Source: Cyclobacteriaceae bacterium
Lineage (GTDB): Bacteria; Bacteroidota; Bacteroidia; Cytophagales; Cyclobacteriaceae
Direction of reading: 5' to 3'
NCBI GenBank assembly: GCA_025455015.1
Contig: JALONI010000004.1
Span: 62,001 to 126,000 of the forward strand
DNA: 64,000 bases
The notes below the pieces were generated by a model, which saw nothing but the letters and a program-made list of their open reading frames with translations, searched no databases and was not told where the DNA came from. Positions within the stretch are counted from its first letter, which is position 1; every line of letters starts with the position of its first letter. Both the position numbers and the translations under genes were made by a program. This document shows, piece after piece, positions 49,399 through 58,462 of this stretch.

Positions 49399-52218
49399 TT
49401 ACTTTTCCGGGTTCAGCACTACTTGAATGTAGTTTTTCATATCCAGGTATTTATTGGCTGCGGCTTTTAGGTCCGCCACCGTGATGGCATCCACCCGGCT
49501 TTCGTACGTGAGGATGTCCGCGGGGTTAAGCCCGTTTTCCACTGAACTCTGCAACTGGCGCATCCAATAGTTGTTGTCCTTCAGGTTCTCTTGGTATTGC
49601 TTTTTCCAGTTTTCTTTCACCTTGGCCAGGTCAGCCGCGGTAGGGCCGTTCTTGCGCACTTTGTCAAGTTCCTCCAACGTAGCCGCAATCAACTTGTCCA
49701 CGTTTTCAGGGCCACATGGGATAAACCCATTAACGGTGTACCCTTCGTAAGGATATTTGCTCAAGGAGCCGCTCATGCCGCCCGTGTACGTGCCACTCAT
49801 TTTTTCGCGCAGCGTTTCGATCAGTTTGATGTTGATCGTCTCAATCAATGCCTGCAGTTTCAGTTGCTCGGCAGCGCTGTAGGCAGCTTCGCCCGTGAAC
49901 TGCATGGCAATAAAGCTCTTGGCTTCGGTTCCCTTTTTCACCTCTTTTTTAACCACCCCGCGCACGGGCCGCAAGCCAATGTCTTTATAGGTGGATGTTT
50001 TGGTCTTGTCAGAGGGAAGCGATGCCAGGTAGTTCGCAATCAGCGGCTTTATTTTGTCCAGTTGGAACGCCCCAATGATCACGAACGTAAATCCATTGGC
50101 ATTGCTGAAGCGTTCGCGGTAAATCTCCAGCGCGCGGTCTACGTTCACCTGATTGTAATCCTCGGCCCGCGGTACCCGCGGAGCCCGTGGATGATTTTTG
50201 TACACCGTGCGCAACAGACTGTCCTGAAATACCATCTGCGGATCGCTCAGCATGTTTTGCACCATGGCCTGCTGTTTGGACACAAAGGATTTGTAAAGCT
50301 CTTCGTCTTTGCGGGGTTGGGTGAAATACAAATGAACGAGTTGCAGCAGTGTTTCTACGTCTTCTGCGCTGCTGCTTCCGTTGATGCCCTCGGTGGTAGC
50401 CGAGATGCGGGGTGAGGCGCTGACGGTTTTGCCCGCCAGCGTTTTACGTAAGTCGTTGGGCGAAAACTTTCCTACGCCCATTTGGCTTACCAGCGTGGCG
50501 GCATTTTCAGCATTGAAGCGGTCTTTCGTATCGTAATTGTACTGGCCCCCAAAGCGGAAGCCGCTCAGCACTACCTGGTCGTTCTTGTAGTCGGTGGGCT
50601 TTAGTAATACTTTTACTCCGTTGCTCAAGGTCAATTCATAGAATCCGGCTTCTTTGTTTTCCTTTTGAAAGCCAATGCGCCCCGCGGCCGGAAGTTCTTC
50701 CATCAAACTGGCGGCCACGGCTTTTTCTTCGTACGGCTTGATCTCTTGCTTGGTCGCGGCATCGGCATAGGCCAATAGCTTTTCGTTGGTGGGCAACTCG
50801 TAGTCGGGTTTTTCGGGGGCGAGCAAAACAATCAATTTGCTTTCGGCTGATGGAATGTTGGCCGCGGCAAACTTGTTTACTTCGTCCAACGTAATACCAT
50901 CCAAAAACTGTTTGTAGTAATTGTACTCATTCTCAATGCCGGGGATGGGCTCCTTTTGCAGAAAATTCCGGACATACTCGTTCACCAATTGTTCTGACTC
51001 GGTTTTGTCGCGCTCGTTGTACGAACGTTCAATGCCCTTCATCAATGTCTTTTTGGTGCGGTCTAGCTCGGATTGCGTAAAGCCAAACTTGCGCGCGCGT
51101 TCGTTTTCAGTTACCAGTGCCGTGATAGCGCCCTCGGGGCCGGATTTACCGATAAGAGCAAAGCAAAAAAAGCTCTCATAGCCACGTACAAAGCCGCCCA
51201 AGTTGCTACCCCCAAAAACAAAAGGCGGTTCCGGCTTTTGTGTCAATTCTTGCAAACGTCCTGAAAGCATTTGCGTAAACAAACTCTGGACAATGGATTC
51301 GCGATAGTCTTTGAGCGTGGTTTGCACCGCTGCCTTTTTGGGCGAATAGAATACTTGCACGATGGAATTGGGGTTCTCTTTGTCAGTCACCACGAGCCCT
51401 TCACTTTTCGTGCGCGGGGGCACCAAGGCATCGGCTCGCTTGCGTTCCTTGCCCGGGTTTTTCAGTTTCTCGAAATGCTTTTTTACCAACGCCTCGGCTT
51501 CGGCCGGTTCAAGATCACCCACCACGGCCACAGCCATCTGGTTGGGGCGGTACCAGTCGCGATAGAAGCGCTTGATCACATCGTACTTGAAGTTTTGGAT
51601 GATATCGTCCTTGCCAATGGGCAGGCGCTCGGCATATTTGGAGCCCGCCAGTATTTTGGGCAGGTATTGTTTTTGCATCCGGTCTTGGGCGCCCTTGCCC
51701 AAGCGCGATTCCTCCAGGATCACCCCGCGCTCTTTGTCAATTTCCTCGTGTTCAAAAGCGATGGTACTGGCCCAGTCTTCCAGCACCTGAAAGCCCTTTT
51801 CTACGTTTTCTTTGTTCTCGGTCGGGATGGGCAGTATATACACCGTTTCATCAAAGCTGGTGTAGGCATTCAAATCATTGCCAAACTTCACTCCGATGCT
51901 TTGCAGATATGACACCAGATCGTTTTTCTTGAAGTTTTTGGTGCCATTAAAAGCCATGTGCTCCACAAAGTGGGCCAGGCCTTGCTGGTCATCGTCCTCC
52001 AGGATGGAGCCGGCATTGACCACCAGCCGTAGTTCTACCTTCTTTTCAGGTTTGGTGTTTTTGCGGATGTAATAGGTGAGGCCGTTGGATAATTTGCCCA
52101 CTTTCACGTTGGGATCAACGGGTAGGGGGTCTGCCAGCGGACCTTGCGCCCAGACGACTTGCGCGAGCGCCAAGCAGGCAATTAGCCAGTACATTTTTTT
52201 GTTGGATGCTACCTTCAT
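49399..52218 (-). CDS. M16-family zinc metallopeptidase (two-unit)
   Basis: The 939-residue protein has a Sec signal (YWLIACLALAQVVWAQ) and two M16 peptidase pairs. The active N-terminal unit has the inverted zinc motif GLAHFVEHMAFNG (HxxEH, about residues 82-94) with the downstream Glu in DKERGVILEESR (about 159-170). The C-terminal half (about 500-939) is the catalytically inactive clamp partner, with a second SFIAMQFTGEAAYS region. Such enzymes degrade peptides in the periplasm or at the surface. It converges with the ABC permease gene. Confidence 0.95.
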   Translation of the reverse strand: MKVASNKKMYWLIACLALAQVVWAQGPLADPLPVDPNVKVGKLSNGLTYYIRKNTKPEKKVELRLVVNAGSILEDDDQQGLAHFVEHMAFNGTKNFKKNDLVSYLQSIGVKFGNDLNAYTSFDETVYILPIPTENKENVEKGFQVLEDWASTIAFEHEEIDKERGVILEESRLGKGAQDRMQKQYLPKILAGSKYAERLPIGKDDIIQNFKYDVIKRFYRDWYRPNQMAVAVVGDLEPAEAEALVKKHFEKLKNPGKERKRADALVPPRTKSEGLVVTDKENPNSIVQVFYSPKKAAVQTTLKDYRESIVQSLFTQMLSGRLQELTQKPEPPFVFGGSNLGGFVRGYESFFCFALIGKSGPEGAITALVTENERARKFGFTQSELDRTKKTLMKGIERSYNERDKTESEQLVNEYVRNFLQKEPIPGIENEYNYYKQFLDGITLDEVNKFAAANIPSAESKLIVLLAPEKPDYELPTNEKLLAYADAATKQEIKPYEEKAVAASLMEELPAAGRIGFQKENKEAGFYELTLSNGVKVLLKPTDYKNDQVVLSGFRFGGQYNYDTKDRFNAENAATLVSQMGVGKFSPNDLRKTLAGKTVSASPRISATTEGINGSSSAEDVETLLQLVHLYFTQPRKDEELYKSFVSKQQAMVQNMLSDPQMVFQDSLLRTVYKNHPRAPRVPRAEDYNQVNVDRALEIYRERFSNANGFTFVIIGAFQLDKIKPLIANYLASLPSDKTKTSTYKDIGLRPVRGVVKKEVKKGTEAKSFIAMQFTGEAAYSAAEQLKLQALIETINIKLIETLREKMSGTYTGGMSGSLSKYPYEGYTVNGFIPCGPENVDKLIAATLEELDKVRKNGPTAADLAKVKENWKKQYQENLKDNNYWMRQLQSSVENGLNPADILTYESRVDAITVADLKAAANKYLDMKNYIQVVLNPEK

Positions 52219-52372
52219 AAACTGGTGGTGTTAAAATTAGGTCGGTGAAGGTACACAGAAACCAGGGATTGCCCCCGCCCGGGTGCATTAATTTTCCTTC
52301 ACAGCCGATAAACAAACCGGCTGTTGCGTGCCGCAGTCACTCACCCACAGGAACACAGCGGGAAACGCAGCG

Positions 52373-53179
52373 CTACGATTTCTGTTGCACCCCCCAATGG
52401 GCTTGGATGATCGGCAACATGTCATGATGGATTTGGCCACTGGCGCAGAGCTCACCGCCAAACAAAAAGTTATTGCCGCCTTGAAAGTCGGTGACCGTGC
52501 CGCCTGCCTGCTGCACGAGAAAGCCCCCCGCGGCCACATCCCAGGCGTTCAGGTTGTACTCAAAAAATCCTTCCAGTCGCCCGCAGGCTACATAGGCCAG
52601 ATCAATGGCTGCGCTGCCGAGTCTTCGAATGCCATGTGATTGTTCCAAAAAGGATTTGATGATCTCCAGGTAGGCGTCTTTCTTATCGGTATGATAATAG
52701 GGAAAACCAGTAGCGAGCAGACTCTGCGACAGTGAGCGTATGTTTGACACACGGATTTCGCGGCCATTGCAAAAAGCCGGCTGCCCCTCCCGCGAGTAGA
52801 AGCACTCGCCATGGCTTACTTCGTGCACCACGCCCAAAATCATCTTGTCTTCCTTTGCCAAGCCGATGCTGATGGAGTAAATCGGCAGGCCATGCAAAAA
52901 GTTAGTGGTGCCGTCCAGCGGGTCAATGATCCACTGATACCCGTTGACACTGGGGGTATTGGTGCCTTCTTCACCCATAAACCCCGAGCCGGGCAGCAAT
53001 CGGCTCAGGCGCGTCACCAGGCGCCTCTCAGACTCTTTGTCCACATACGAAACCAAATTGTTGAACGAGGTCTTCTGTTCAATTTTGCTCAGGTCAAAGG
53101 TGGCCTGTTCCGCTTTCATAAACTCGCCCACCTCGCGGCACAGGGTAATGACGTTTTCTTGGAGATCTTTCAGGTTCAT
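52373..53179 (-). CDS. Inositol monophosphatase family protein
   Basis: From ATG 53179 (MNLKDLQENVITLCREVGEF) the product is 268 residues. The metal-binding motifs are complete: MGEEG (about residue 75), WIIDPLDGTTNFLHGL (about 90-105) and NAWDVAAGGFLVQQAGG (about 217-233). IMPases hydrolyse inositol-1-phosphate or related sugar phosphates using Mg; the specific substrate (inositol or a nucleotide as in CysQ) is not fixed. The start overlaps the upstream membrane-protein gene by 4 bp. Confidence 0.94.
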   Translation of the reverse strand: MNLKDLQENVITLCREVGEFMKAEQATFDLSKIEQKTSFNNLVSYVDKESERRLVTRLSRLLPGSGFMGEEGTNTPSVNGYQWIIDPLDGTTNFLHGLPIYSISIGLAKEDKMILGVVHEVSHGECFYSREGQPAFCNGREIRVSNIRSLSQSLLATGFPYYHTDKKDAYLEIIKSFLEQSHGIRRLGSAAIDLAYVACGRLEGFFEYNLNAWDVAAGGFLVQQAGGTVTDFQGGNNFLFGGELCASGQIHHDMLPIIQAHWGVQQKS

Positions 53180-53949
53180 TTTTTCTTCACTTTGTGTCGC
53201 ACGAAACCCACCAGTAACACTAGCACCGAAAGCCATGCGGCTGTACGCGCCACCACTTCGCCTTGATGGGCGTAGCGATCTACGGGGGGTACACCCACGG
53301 TATGCCACGCGATCATCTGTGCCCGGTCGATGCCTTGTCCACCGGCCGCGTAGGCCCACCCGATGGGCACGCTCACCAGCAGGAGCCAACAGATGGCCCA
53401 GCCCCAGCGCATCTTACTGGGTGTTAACACGGCTTCGTAGGCGGCTAAGTTGCAAAGCCATATCCACAGGCTGATGGCCAAATAACCCACGGCCACAGTC
53501 CAGTTGGTCCAGGTGGGCCATAACGCGATCGCATCAGCCAGAAAAATAAAATGATGGCGCCAGGGCAGACTTACCAACACATACTCGGCCGCCAGCCAAA
53601 ATAGGATTACCGTTGCCTTGCCTAAACGTGGGCCGAGCGACTCCCGGCAAAACGAGTACGCCACAAACACCAAGGTGCCGATGATGGCTTGCACAAATCC
53701 GAGGTAGAGCCAGCCCTCACGAGGCCATCCTGCTGCCAGGAAGCCGCAAGCCAGGGGAATGAGTATCCATTCAAAGTGCTCCCACGCAGGCTTTTGGTCG
53801 CTCTTTTTGTCGAGGATGACAAACACGGGCGCATAGGCCACAAAAACGATTGCGGGAAAGGATTGCATCAGCCATGCCAACACCAGCAGCACACCGGCTA
53901 AGGCGGCCCAGGCAGGTGCCCCCCACGGGCTATTGCTCTTCTTTGCCAT
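53176..53949 (-). CDS. Lnt-like membrane protein lacking the nitrilase domain
   Basis: The 257-residue protein is a membrane protein with about seven helices. Its pattern resembles the membrane scaffold of apolipoprotein N-acyltransferase: SFPAIVFVAYAPVFVILDK near the N-terminus, WLAAEYVLVSLPWRHH mid-protein and GYLAISLWIWLCNLAAYE. The carbon-nitrogen hydrolase domain of Lnt (with Glu, Lys, Cys) is missing, so it cannot perform acylation in the Lnt way. It overlaps IMPase by 4 bp and rsmI by 20 bp, a tight operon. Function unknown; the Lnt similarity is an inference from pattern. Confidence 0.6.
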   Translation of the reverse strand: MAKKSNSPWGAPAWAALAGVLLVLAWLMQSFPAIVFVAYAPVFVILDKKSDQKPAWEHFEWILIPLACGFLAAGWPREGWLYLGFVQAIIGTLVFVAYSFCRESLGPRLGKATVILFWLAAEYVLVSLPWRHHFIFLADAIALWPTWTNWTVAVGYLAISLWIWLCNLAAYEAVLTPSKMRWGWAICWLLLVSVPIGWAYAAGGQGIDRAQMIAWHTVGVPPVDRYAHQGEVVARTAAWLSVLVLLVGFVRHKVKKK

Positions 53950-54604
53950 GCAGTGTCACTACAATTTCGCCCTTTACGTCCTTTTGTTGAAAATAGGTCA
54001 ACACCTCTGCCAGCGCTCCGGTTTTTGTCTCTTCAAACATTTTTGTCAGCTCGCGCGAAACCGATACCAGCCGATCGGCACCCATGTATTCCACACATTG
54101 CTCCAGTAGCTTCACCAGCCGGTGGGGCGATTCATACAAGACCACCGTCCGCTCTTCTTCGGCTAGTTGCTTAAGCCGCGTTTGGCGCCCTTTCTTGTGT
54201 GGCAAAAATCCTTCAAACACAAACCGATCGGTCGGAAACCCCGACTTGATGAGCGCAGGTACGAGGGCCGTGGGGCCGGGCAGGCACTCCACAGCAATGT
54301 TTTCGCGCAGGCATTCGCGCACCAGCAGAAAGCCGGGATCGGAAATGCCGGGCGTACCCGCATCCGACACCAACGCGAGGGTCTCGCCCTTTTTCAGACG
54401 TTCTATCCACACGGCCCAGGTACGATGCTCGTTGTGGATGTGAAAACGCTGCAAGGGTTTGGCGATGTGGTAGTGCTTGAGTAAAACAGCGCTGGTGCGG
54501 GTGTCTTCCGCTAAAATCACATCCACGGTTTTCAGTACCTCCAGGGCCCGCAGGGTGATGTCGGCCAGGTTGCCGATGGGGGTGGGGACAAGGTATAGCT
54601 TCAC
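53930..54604 (-). CDS. rsmI: 16S rRNA 2'-O-methyltransferase RsmI
   Basis: The 224-residue SAM enzyme methylates the ribose of C1402 in 16S rRNA. RsmI motifs are clear: YLVPTPIGNLADITLRAL (about residues 4-21), AEDTRTSAVLLKHY (about 32-45), LVSDAGTPGISDPGF (about 78-92), CLPGPTALVPAL (about 106-117) and GFLPHKKG (about 131). The family usually has about 270-290 residues with a C-terminal helical part; this protein ends sooner, as in many Bacteroidota. It overlaps the membrane-protein gene by 20 bp. Confidence 0.96.
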   Translation of the reverse strand: MKLYLVPTPIGNLADITLRALEVLKTVDVILAEDTRTSAVLLKHYHIAKPLQRFHIHNEHRTWAVWIERLKKGETLALVSDAGTPGISDPGFLLVRECLRENIAVECLPGPTALVPALIKSGFPTDRFVFEGFLPHKKGRQTRLKQLAEEERTVVLYESPHRLVKLLEQCVEYMGADRLVSVSRELTKMFEETKTGALAEVLTYFQQKDVKGEIVVTLHGKEEQ

Positions 54605-54614
54605 CGGCCGCGCG

Positions 54615-54845
54615 TTACACCAATGAATCGATCACCTTGGCCAGCGCACGGTCTTTGTCGGTCACGATGTCTCCCGCATCATGGGTGGACAACTCGATAG
54701 ACACGGTGTTGTACACATTGCTCCACCACGGGTGATGATCCATTTTTTCGGCTGCCAGCGCCACGCGTGTCATAAACGCAAATGCCTGTGAAAAGTCAGC
54801 AAAGCGAAACGTGCGCTTTAGTCGGTTGTTTTCTTCGTGCCACAT
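54615..54845 (-). CDS. Pterin-4a-carbinolamine dehydratase
   Basis: The 76-residue protein belongs to the PCD/DCoH family, which recycles 4a-hydroxytetrahydropterin. The signature is [20 protein letters not shown] (about residues 34-53), where the paired His residues and Trp form the active site, then [14 protein letters not shown]. The start ATG 54845 is preceded, after 5 bases, by a copy of the leader repeat also found before the pirin gene. It is 10 bp upstream of rsmI on the same strand. Confidence 0.94.
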   Translation of the reverse strand: MWHEENNRLKRTFRFADFSQAFAFMTRVALAAEKMDHHPWWSNVYNTVSIELSTHDAGDIVTDKDRALAKVIDSLV

Positions 54846-54850
54846 AGTCC

Positions 54851-54870
54851 ATTCAAGATTGAAAATTCAA
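54851..54870 (-). repeat. 20-bp TTGAAT-type leader repeat, copy 2
   Basis: On the minus strand it reads TTGAATTTTCAATCTTGAAT and ends 5 bases before the pterin dehydratase ATG. It differs by one base from the copy at 2730-2749, which has the same 5-base distance to its start codon. Confidence 0.6.
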
Positions 54871-54954
54871 GGTCTGCATCGGGGCCTGCCTGCCCATGGT
54901 GGTACCCCGGTTTAAAGATAGGCGTAATGGGCGGCACTTGGAAACGCCCAACCT

Positions 54955-55224
54955 TCACAAGGCAATGATGCCCTCTACCACCGAGGCTTTTTCATACACC
55001 GCCACGATGGCCGCGCTGGAGGAAACGGTCATCTCGAAGGTAAGGCTTGTGTACTTGCCTTGTTTCGATTCCTTGGTGGAAATGGCGTGCAGCGGGAATA
55101 AATCGCGGAATTGCTGCTCGGCCCCGTGGGGCACAATGAACTTAAAGGTGTAAACGGCTGGCCACGTGTAGTGCCGGTCAAGTTTTTCCTGGAACGAGGC
55201 AAGCCAAGCGGGGTCGATGGGCAT
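54955..55224 (-). CDS. DUF493 family protein
   Basis: The 89-residue protein has the DUF493/YbeD ferredoxin-like fold pattern: WLASFQEKLDRHYTWPAVYT, FKFIVPHG, and YTSLTFEMTVSSSAAIVAVY (about residues 57-76). YbeD-like proteins may sense small molecules and, in E. coli, sit beside lipB; no lip gene is near here. Function unknown. It lies 109 bp upstream of the pterin dehydratase gene and downstream of ppiD with a terminator between. Confidence 0.88.
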   Translation of the reverse strand: MPIDPAWLASFQEKLDRHYTWPAVYTFKFIVPHGAEQQFRDLFPLHAISTKESKQGKYTSLTFEMTVSSSAAIVAVYEKASVVEGIIAL

Positions 55225-55228
55225 ACAA

Positions 55229-55253
55229 CAAAACAGGCACCTTGCGGTGCCTG
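55229..55253 (-). terminator. Rho-independent terminator after ppiD
   Basis: On the minus strand CAGGCACC (55253-55246), loop GCAA and GGTGCCTG (55241-55234) are followed by TTTTG. It closes the ppiD transcript 10 bases after its stop. Confidence 0.88.
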
Positions 55254-55263
55254 TGCATTACGG

Positions 55264-57405
55264 TTAGTTTACGTTAAATCGCCTGTCTTCTATTTTGGCG
55301 TTCTGCCGAATCGCCTCGGCAATGCCAAAGCTGGATCGGTTGTTGGCCGACTGCAGCAGTTGATTGGCAAACATAGTATAGTCGCCCACGGCCGGAGCGA
55401 TGGTTTTGTTTTGCAATTCTGCCACCAATACGCCCCCTTCCACGGCTACCGGCTTGGAGCGTTTTCCATTTTCGAGGCTGAAGATCACCCCAACGGCTTT
55501 CGGATCAAACCCTACTCCTTGCAGTGAGCTGCTGTTGAACTTCAGGTCGTTTACGCTGTTCACGGTGCCATCAGTGCCAAAAAGTTTGGCAATTTCTTCC
55601 AAGGAGCCGGTGGCAGCACCCATTTTTTCAATGATCTTCTTGCCCTTTAGTTCGTTCATGACGGTCGGGCGTATTTCGTCTTTTACTTTTTCAAAGGGCT
55701 TGTATCCCTCTTTGGTTTCGCCCGTCATGATGGCCACCACGTAGCTCTCGCCCAGTTCAAAAATAGAGGATACCTTGTTCTTTTTTGCTTCGCGGAAGAG
55801 CCAAACCACCATCGATCGGGCATCGTCCAGGTTGTCTACCCTGCGGTCGGCTGCTTTCAGGTCTTTCGCTTCCGACACCAGCAGGTTCATTTCTTTTGCC
55901 CGTGCCTTAAACGATTCCACATCGCCCAGGCCATCGGCAAACTGCTCGGCTTTCAAATAGGCATTGTTGGTCGTCTCTTCGCTGGCCACAATGGGCATGG
56001 AAATGGATGCCAGCGTATACACCGTGTTGTTTTTCACCTCCGTCACTTCGATAATGTGGTAACCAAACTGCGTTTCCACCAGTTGATTGATCAAGCCTTT
56101 GGTTTTGGTGCCAAACACGGCATCCTGAAAAGGTTTAACCATCTGGCCTGACACAAACCAGCCCAAATCGCCCCCGCGCTGTGCGGTGCCATCGGTGCCA
56201 AACTCACGCGCCTGGGCGGCAAAGTCGGCTCCCCCTTTGATGTCGTTCAAAATCTTTTGTGCCTTGTCTTTAGCGGCCTTCTTGCCTTCGGGCGTTTCGT
56301 TGTCCCAACGGATCAGGATATGACTTGCCTTGGCATTGTAGGTGGTGTCCGAGCCGACTTTAGACACCTTCATCACCTTGTAGGCACCGTTGGCGAGTGT
56401 GGGGCCAAACACGCTGCCGGGAGTGAGGGTGTTGAGTTGCGCACTCAGCTCTGAGGGCAAAGACGCGATGGTGTAGTTCGTGTACTCGCCTTGCCAATCA
56501 GCGCTGGCATATACCAGCGAAGAGTCTTGGGTGGATTCCTTCAACAGCGTGGCCGCGCGATTGATTTCCTCCCGGGCCGCGGCTGAGTCGGCCGCAGACG
56601 GCAGGATGCTGATGGATACATACTGCAGGTCGCGCGAGGCCTCGGTTTTGTAGCGCTCCTTGGTTTTGTTGTAGTAGGCCTGCAAGTCGGCATCTTTCAC
56701 TTCCACATCGGTGTCGCTGATGGCGAAAAAGGGGACAAAGGCGTACCGGGCTTCGGCCACATCGTTTTGGTTATGGTAGTCTTTTTCGGCCTCGGCTTTG
56801 GTGACGTAGTTGGTCTTGAGCAACAGGTTTTCGTATTTGATGCGCTCGCGGCCCAATTTCAGGTTGGCGATGTAGTTTTCAAATTGTGCTTTTTGTGCCT
56901 GCTGCATGGCCAGCATCTGTTCGTTGCCCACCGCGGGTGGGGTGTTGATGCTTTGCAGATACGACACGAGTCGGCCGCGGTCGAAGTTGCCGGCCGAGTC
57001 CAGAAACGAATTTTTGATGCCTTCGTCAATGTTTTTGCCTTGCACCATGTCTTGCAACTCGGTTTGCGTTACCGTGATGCCCAGCTTTTCAAACTCGGGC
57101 TGGATGGCATATCGGGCGATGAGCAGATCCCAGGCTTGCTGGCGCAGGGTGGCCATTTCGCGCTCGCCCGGCTGGCGTTGCATCCGGTTGGTGTAATCGG
57201 CCTCGCGTTCTTGTACCGCTGCATTATACTCGTCCATGCTAATGCTGTATCCGGCTATGCTGCCCACATCGTTGCTGCCGCCAAAGAGGGAGCCATTGCC
57301 TCCGGTGAGCAAATCGCTGCCCACAATAAAAGCGGCCAAAGCCACCATGATGAACCCGACTACCCATTTCGTCAGTTTTTCCCTCAGCGTTCCTATTAAT
57401 GCCAT
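55264..57405 (-). CDS. ppiD: PpiD/SurA-type peptidyl-prolyl isomerase
   Basis: The 713-residue protein has one N-terminal membrane anchor (about residues 13-32, WVVGFIMVALAAFIVGSDLL), a SurA_N-like helical chaperone region (about 40-225) and a parvulin rotamase domain at about 345-450 (KASHILIRWDNETPEGKK, GGDLGWFVSGQMVKPFQD, FGYHIIEV). The second half continues as a chaperone-like helical region. PpiD assists folding of outer-membrane and secreted proteins at the periplasmic side of the inner membrane. It ends a conserved minus-strand cluster with lptC. Confidence 0.94.
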   Translation of the reverse strand: MALIGTLREKLTKWVVGFIMVALAAFIVGSDLLTGGNGSLFGGSNDVGSIAGYSISMDEYNAAVQEREADYTNRMQRQPGEREMATLRQQAWDLLIARYAIQPEFEKLGITVTQTELQDMVQGKNIDEGIKNSFLDSAGNFDRGRLVSYLQSINTPPAVGNEQMLAMQQAQKAQFENYIANLKLGRERIKYENLLLKTNYVTKAEAEKDYHNQNDVAEARYAFVPFFAISDTDVEVKDADLQAYYNKTKERYKTEASRDLQYVSISILPSAADSAAAREEINRAATLLKESTQDSSLVYASADWQGEYTNYTIASLPSELSAQLNTLTPGSVFGPTLANGAYKVMKVSKVGSDTTYNAKASHILIRWDNETPEGKKAAKDKAQKILNDIKGGADFAAQAREFGTDGTAQRGGDLGWFVSGQMVKPFQDAVFGTKTKGLINQLVETQFGYHIIEVTEVKNNTVYTLASISMPIVASEETTNNAYLKAEQFADGLGDVESFKARAKEMNLLVSEAKDLKAADRRVDNLDDARSMVVWLFREAKKNKVSSIFELGESYVVAIMTGETKEGYKPFEKVKDEIRPTVMNELKGKKIIEKMGAATGSLEEIAKLFGTDGTVNSVNDLKFNSSSLQGVGFDPKAVGVIFSLENGKRSKPVAVEGGVLVAELQNKTIAPAVGDYTMFANQLLQSANNRSSFGIAEAIRQNAKIEDRRFNVN

Positions 57406-57596
57406 ACTGGTTTTTGATTGCGATGCGCCCTTGGCGGGCAGGTGTAATGATTAATTTTGTTCTTTGCTTTTTAAAGAACCGCAAATTTAACCGGAACCGA
57501 CCATTCGGCAAAAGGCTGATTTGAATTTATCCGTTTGGAAATGAGTGGGTTAGGAGCCTGCCGGCAAACCCATCCGAGCTTGTGTGTGGCGGGCGG

Positions 57597-57761
57597 TTAC
57601 TCTTTTCGCCCGCGCTTGCGCAGGGTGTAGGCAAAAAAACAGATCACGGCCAGCATGATTACCGCGTAGGCCTCGCCAATGCCACGCGTCATCACTTCGT
57701 AAATGCCAATGATGATGAGCGCAGCGGCCAGCGAGAGCAAAATCACATCTGCCAATTTCAT
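57597..57761 (-). CDS. Small two-helix membrane protein between lptC and ppiD
   Basis: The 54-residue protein (MKLADVILLSLAAALIIIGI, then YEVMTRGIGEAYAVIMLAVI, ends with basic LRKRGRKE) has two membrane helices separated by a short turn. I recognise it as a common small Bacteroidota membrane protein without a named function. It sits where a CorC/HlyC-type gene usually lies in this cluster. The frame upstream of ATG 57761 is not supported. Confidence 0.75.
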   Translation of the reverse strand: MKLADVILLSLAAALIIIGIYEVMTRGIGEAYAVIMLAVICFFAYTLRKRGRKE

Positions 57762-57861
57762 GGCCGAAAGATACAGATCGGCCCATGGAAACCACGATCC
57801 GGTTATGCCAGGCGCTGATTTTTTATTTGAACAGACGGCTGGGAGCCGCGACTGCCAGCGG

Positions 57862-58428
57862 CTATTCTTGGTATTCGAGATCGCCCGAGATGTTGCGCAG
57901 TTGGTAGTTGGACAAATCCTGCAGGGCGTCCAAACCGGTGCCGTACAAGATGTCACCGCCATCCCGCAGCGTCACAAACTTATCGGTAAAGATTTTTTTG
58001 GTGTCGGGCTTCCAAAAAAGCTCTTCGGTGTTCAACTGTTGATCTTTCTCCAGGTTTTTCACCTCCACTTTTCCGCGGCCGCGCCATTTGTTTTCGGTCT
58101 TGAAAAAGTAGGCCGTGTTGGCGCTGAGCGTAGACGAGAGCTTGCCAAACTCATCGTAGAATTCGAGGTAGATGCCTTCCGGGAATTCATAGTCGCCATT
58201 GACGTATTCGATGATCTTGGCTGCCTTCAGGCGACTTTTGAGCAGGTCGCGCTCGGTCTCGATGCGGTCTACCTGTTCCATCACGCGCAAAGGCCCATCG
58301 TACACCGCGGGTTTGGTGTTGTCCGCGGGTGTGCAGGCCGGCAGCAGCCACACCAGTAGCCAAACGAGGGCAAGGGGTTTGATGCCCGCCTGCTTGTACG
58401 CGTGCGCAAAAACAAAAGGCTGACGCAT
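57862..58428 (-). CDS. lptC: LptC-family lipopolysaccharide export lipoprotein
   Basis: From ATG 58428 the product is 188 residues with a lipoprotein signal (lipobox LLPAC) and the LptC beta-jellyroll (GIYLEFYDEFGKLSSTLSAN, ending LSNYQLRNISGDLEY). LptC passes LPS from LptBFG to LptA. The start is uncertain: ATG 58428 lies in the loop of a terminator-like hairpin, and a GTG at 58470 overlaps the stop of the TPR gene (GTGACTAA) but gives a long N-region. The family's position after coaX and a TPR gene is conserved. Confidence 0.88.
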   Translation of the reverse strand: MRQPFVFAHAYKQAGIKPLALVWLLVWLLPACTPADNTKPAVYDGPLRVMEQVDRIETERDLLKSRLKAAKIIEYVNGDYEFPEGIYLEFYDEFGKLSSTLSANTAYFFKTENKWRGRGKVEVKNLEKDQQLNTEELFWKPDTKKIFTDKFVTLRDGGDILYGTGLDALQDLSNYQLRNISGDLEYQE

Positions 58429-58441
58429 GGCCAGCCTTTTG
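58407..58441 (-). terminator. Terminator-like hairpin with the lptC start codon in its loop
   Basis: On the minus strand CAAAAGGCTG (58441-58432) pairs perfectly with CAGCCTTTTG (58422-58413), loop of nine bases, followed by TTTTTG. It follows the TPR gene stop by 21 bases. The ATG of lptC (58428-58426) lies within the loop, so it may act as an attenuator. Confidence 0.7.
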
Positions 58442-58462
58442 CGTATTGCCGCTTGTCGCGAG

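Noticed and set aside
57459-57479. GTTCTTT/AAAGAAC hairpin upstream of ppiD
   Set aside because: AT-rich, short and without a T-run in a useful direction; it could be chance in an AT-rich leader.
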